DNA of 7,575 nt from JAYSRU01 sp043720875 (GTDB lineage Bacteria; Bacteroidota; Bacteroidia; Flavobacteriales_D; Crocinitomicaceae). Within the stretch, counting starts at the first letter, position 1; the number at the start of each line of letters is the position of its first letter. Shown piece after piece: positions 5,492 to 7,575 of this stretch. A program made the position numbers and the translations under genes. The stretch is from NCBI GenBank assembly GCA_043720875.1, contig JAYSRU010000258.1, forward strand, positions 1 through 7,575. Direction: 5' to 3'. The notes below the pieces were generated by a model. That model was not told the DNA's origin, did not search any database, and was given only the letters and a program-made list of their open reading frames with translations.

Positions 5492-7510
5492 TTATTTCAC
5501 GATTTTATATTCAGTTCGTCGATTCGATTGATGGGCTGCTTCTTGTTTGTTTAATGGTAATTTTAAAATGTCTGCATCAGAAATTGAATTTTGTGTTTCT
5601 CCATAACCTTTGAAAGTCATACGCTTTGCATCCACTCCTTGAGTTACTAAATAATCATAAACTGCTTTTGCTCTGTTTTGAGATAATAATTGGTTATCAA
5701 CATCACTGCCACGTGTATCTGTGTGGCCACCGATTTCAATTTTTAACAATGCGTTATTTTTCAAGAAATCCTTTAACTTATTTAATTCGATGAATGATTC
5801 TGAACGTAGCGTAGCCTTAGCTAAATCGAAGAAAACATTGTCTAAGCGTATCGCAGACTCACTAGTAATCGGGTAGAGTGGAACATCCATGTGTACCGAT
5901 TCAGCACTATCAGTAGCCATCATGTTAAAGTTCTTGGAATAGAACGAATAGCCTTCATAGCTTACGTTTAATGCGTATTCACGGTTCAACGGTAACGATA
6001 CCGTAAATGATCCATTCATTAAATCGGCTTCAGCTTTAATCACTTCTTTCCCCGTTTTAATATCAATCAATTGGAATTTTCCGGCTAACGGTTTCTTAGT
6101 CAGGGCATCAAAGACCAAACCATCGAAGTATAGGGTTTTAACAGGTCGTAAGTGCAATGGCATAATAAAATAATAAAGATCTAAGTCCCCATATCCGCCA
6201 GCTCTGTCAGAAGCAAAGAATCCAATCTCTCCATCCGCTGTCACCATTAACGAATTCTCATCTCCTTTTGTATTTATCGGAAACCCAAGATTAACAGGTG
6301 AAGTCCAAGTTCCATCGTCATTCAACGTAGACATATACAAATCAGATCCTCCTAATCCAATATGACCACGGGAAGCGAAATAGAGTGTTTTACCATCCGG
6401 GTGAATGAGTACCGATTCTTCATCTGAAGTTGTATTAATTACATTCGATAAGCGTTTAGCCTCACCCCAAGTGCCATCCATTTGTAAGGTAGCAGTATAA
6501 ATATCGCCACCTCTTGATCCATCTCGTTGACCTTTAGTTCCACGAATGAAATAAATGGTTTTCCCATCGGCCGAAATAGATGGTTGTGTTTCCCAATTTG
6601 AAGTATTTGGTGCCCCTGGAAGATTTATGGGGTTAGTCCATTGTGTTCCTAGTTTCTTAGTGATAAAGAAATCACAAGAACCTCTTCCCGTTCTGCCATC
6701 ACCATAACTTTCTCCCGTAATCATATCAGGACAGGCAACAAATATCAATGTCCTTCCATCTGCGGATATTGTTGGAGCGCCTTCATTCATGGTCGAATTA
6801 ATATTTGCAGGCATCGGAACTGCCTTCATCCAAATACCTCTTTCACTCAAATTAGAAACAAAAAAATCTTCTTGAACACCAATACGCGGATCGATGCGAC
6901 TATCTTTCACTAAGCGTGTAAATAAAATAGTATTACCGTCTACGGTAATCGTTGGGAAGTACTCAGGTCGATCTGTATTAATGCCAGGGCCTAAATTTAT
7001 TGGCTTAAAAGGATAAGGATTGTTTAAGGATTCTTTTGAAAAAACACAAGATTGTCTGATGTCTTCAGATTTAGACAACAACTCTTGGCTAGCATTCTTA
7101 TAGGTTTGATACGTATCAAGAAATCGAATTCCTTTGTCGAATTCTCCGGCCATATACGCTGCGTTTCCAGCATAAAAAAAAGTGCTTCCGCTAGGGGAAT
7201 GTCGAGGATTAGCCCTTAACGCCTCTTCATAATGCGCTAATGAAGTTTTCCAATCTCCTTTATATTCGCAGAACTCAGCTGACATTAGGTGAGCTTCCCA
7301 GAAATTATTATCCTTCGCAATTGCTTGATCCAGTAAAGAGATACTAATGTCGAAATTTGGCTTACCTGTTTTTAAATCCATGGTATTACCTGCTGCTTTC
7401 GCTTTTTCGAACAGCTTAATTGCCTTTTTATTTTTGGTAGAATACCCTTTCTGTGCTATTCCGCAATTGGCAGAAATAAAAAACAATAAAAATAATAGAA
7501 TATATTTCAT
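5492..7510 (-). CDS. PorE-like secreted cell-envelope protein: TPR, PD40 beta-propeller, carboxypeptidase-regulatory-like domain, OmpA C-terminal domain
   Basis: A 672-residue exported protein. Residues 1-20 are a signal peptide: MKYILLFLLFFISANCGIAQ, with probable cleavage GIA|Q giving an N-terminal Gln. Residues about 28-150 look like TPR-type helical repeats (EAHLMSAEFCEYKGDW, SLAHYEEALRANPRHSP, GNAAYMAGEFDKGIRFL). About 183-450 hold five visible PD40 propeller repeats. About 461-543 resemble a carboxypeptidase-regulatory-like domain, and 554-672 are an OmpA C-terminal domain whose GHTDTRGSD...LLSQNRAKAV keeps Asp598 and Arg613 for binding diaminopimelate of peptidoglycan. This domain order matches that described for P. 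gingivalis PorE (PG1058), a lipoprotein needed for type IX secretion. Paralogues with like domains are common in Bacteroidota, so a T9SS role is only inferred. The frame is open upstream to the window edge with an ATG at 7561; I chose the ATG at 7510 because it begins the signal peptide. The gene heads a cluster with the prenyltransferase and maf. Confidence 0.9.
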   Translation of the reverse strand: MKYILLFLLFFISANCGIAQKGYSTKNKKAIKLFEKAKAAGNTMDLKTGKPNFDISISLLDQAIAKDNNFWEAHLMSAEFCEYKGDWKTSLAHYEEALRANPRHSPSGSTFFYAGNAAYMAGEFDKGIRFLDTYQTYKNASQELLSKSEDIRQSCVFSKESLNNPYPFKPINLGPGINTDRPEYFPTITVDGNTILFTRLVKDSRIDPRIGVQEDFFVSNLSERGIWMKAVPMPANINSTMNEGAPTISADGRTLIFVACPDMITGESYGDGRTGRGSCDFFITKKLGTQWTNPINLPGAPNTSNWETQPSISADGKTIYFIRGTKGQRDGSRGGDIYTATLQMDGTWGEAKRLSNVINTTSDEESVLIHPDGKTLYFASRGHIGLGGSDLYMSTLNDDGTWTSPVNLGFPINTKGDENSLMVTADGEIGFFASDRAGGYGDLDLYYFIMPLHLRPVKTLYFDGLVFDALTKKPLAGKFQLIDIKTGKEVIKAEADLMNGSFTVSLPLNREYALNVSYEGYSFYSKNFNMMATDSAESVHMDVPLYPITSESAIRLDNVFFDLAKATLRSESFIELNKLKDFLKNNALLKIEIGGHTDTRGSDVDNQLLSQNRAKAVYDYLVTQGVDAKRMTFKGYGETQNSISDADILKLPLNKQEAAHQSNRRTEYKIVK
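6161..6964 (-). repeat. Degenerate PD40/WD40-like propeller repeats within the PorE-like gene
   Basis: Five protein-level repeats of the pattern P-x-[IV]-[ST]-x-DG-x-T-[IL]-x-F are spaced about 54-64 residues apart: YFPTITVDGNTILFTR (from residue 184), GAPTISADGRTLIFVA (244), TQPSISADGKTIYFIR (308), ESVLIHPDGKTLYFAS (365) and NSLMVTADGEIGFFAS (419). Each marks one blade; a sixth blade may be formed by less regular sequence. The repeats have diverged at the DNA level, so this is an old structural repeat and not a recent tandem duplication. Residue numbers count from the start at 7510. Confidence 0.8.
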
Positions 7511-7575
7511 AAGATTTAGGGTATTTGCATGTATTTGTGGGTTTGGAGTGAAATCTTCCATTTTGGATTTGATTT
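7511..7575 (-). other. Leader upstream of the PorE-like gene; no promoter recognised
   Basis: These 65 bases precede the chosen start. On the minus strand they contain an in-frame ATG (7561) and no stop, so a 17-residue longer product is formally possible, but those residues (MEDFTPNPQIHANTLNL) are polar and would sit in front of the signal peptide. I searched by eye for the Bacteroidota promoter pattern (TTTG near -33, TAnnTTTG near -7) and see no convincing match, nor a Shine-Dalgarno sequence. The promoter may lie beyond the window. Confidence 0.45.

Noticed and set aside
7511..7561. Extended start of the PorE-like protein at 7561
   Set aside because: It would put 17 polar residues before a textbook signal peptide that begins at the ATG at 7508-7510; the shorter start is far more plausible.
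1..7575. A hidden defence, mobile or otherwise new system
   Set aside because: I saw no transposase, integrase, toxin, nuclease, CRISPR repeat, tRNA or long unexplained gap. Every stretch is covered by recognisable housekeeping or envelope genes of uniform composition.

Overview
The window reads as an ordinary chromosomal segment of a Bacteroidota bacterium, probably of the Flavobacteriales or a close relative. Three things point there. The DNA is AT-rich and densely packed. None of the six complete genes has a Shine-Dalgarno-like GGAGG before its start; short A/T-rich leaders precede the ATGs instead, as is usual in this phylum. The gene content also fits, above all the outer-membrane protein with TPR, PD40-propeller, CRD and OmpA domains, and the ubiA-maf pair.

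Left half (1-3880, + strand): the end of a branched-chain amino acid operon. It holds the 3' part of ilvB (acetohydroxyacid synthase catalytic subunit, cut by the window edge), then ilvN (regulatory subunit), ilvC (long, class II ketol-acid reductoisomerase) and ilvA (short-form threonine deaminase), separated by only 5, 9 and 5 bp. IlvA makes 2-ketobutyrate from threonine. IlvBN condenses it with pyruvate for isoleucine, or condenses two pyruvates for valine and leucine. IlvC reduces and isomerises the products. The dehydratase IlvD and the upstream part of ilvB are not visible. The visible catalytic and cofactor residues are intact, and both regulatory proteins (IlvN and the IlvA C-terminus) keep ACT or ACT-like domains, so feedback control is expected.

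Right half (3898-7510, - strand): a convergent three-gene cluster transcribed right to left. It starts with a secreted 672-residue PorE-like protein (TPR, PD40 beta-propeller, carboxypeptidase-regulatory-like domain, OmpA peptidoglycan-binding domain). A UbiA-family membrane prenyltransferase follows 8 bp later, and then a Maf nucleotide pyrophosphatase that overlaps the prenyltransferase gene by 4 bp (ATGA). The two operons end only 17 bp apart, with no recognisable intrinsic terminator.

I found no RNA genes, mobile elements, CRISPR arrays, pseudogenes or long non-coding stretches, and nothing that looks like a new defence or mobile system. The most interesting items are the PorE-like architecture and its link to a lipid-modifying prenyltransferase, and the unresolved question of how that protein is anchored (signal peptidase I or lipoprotein).
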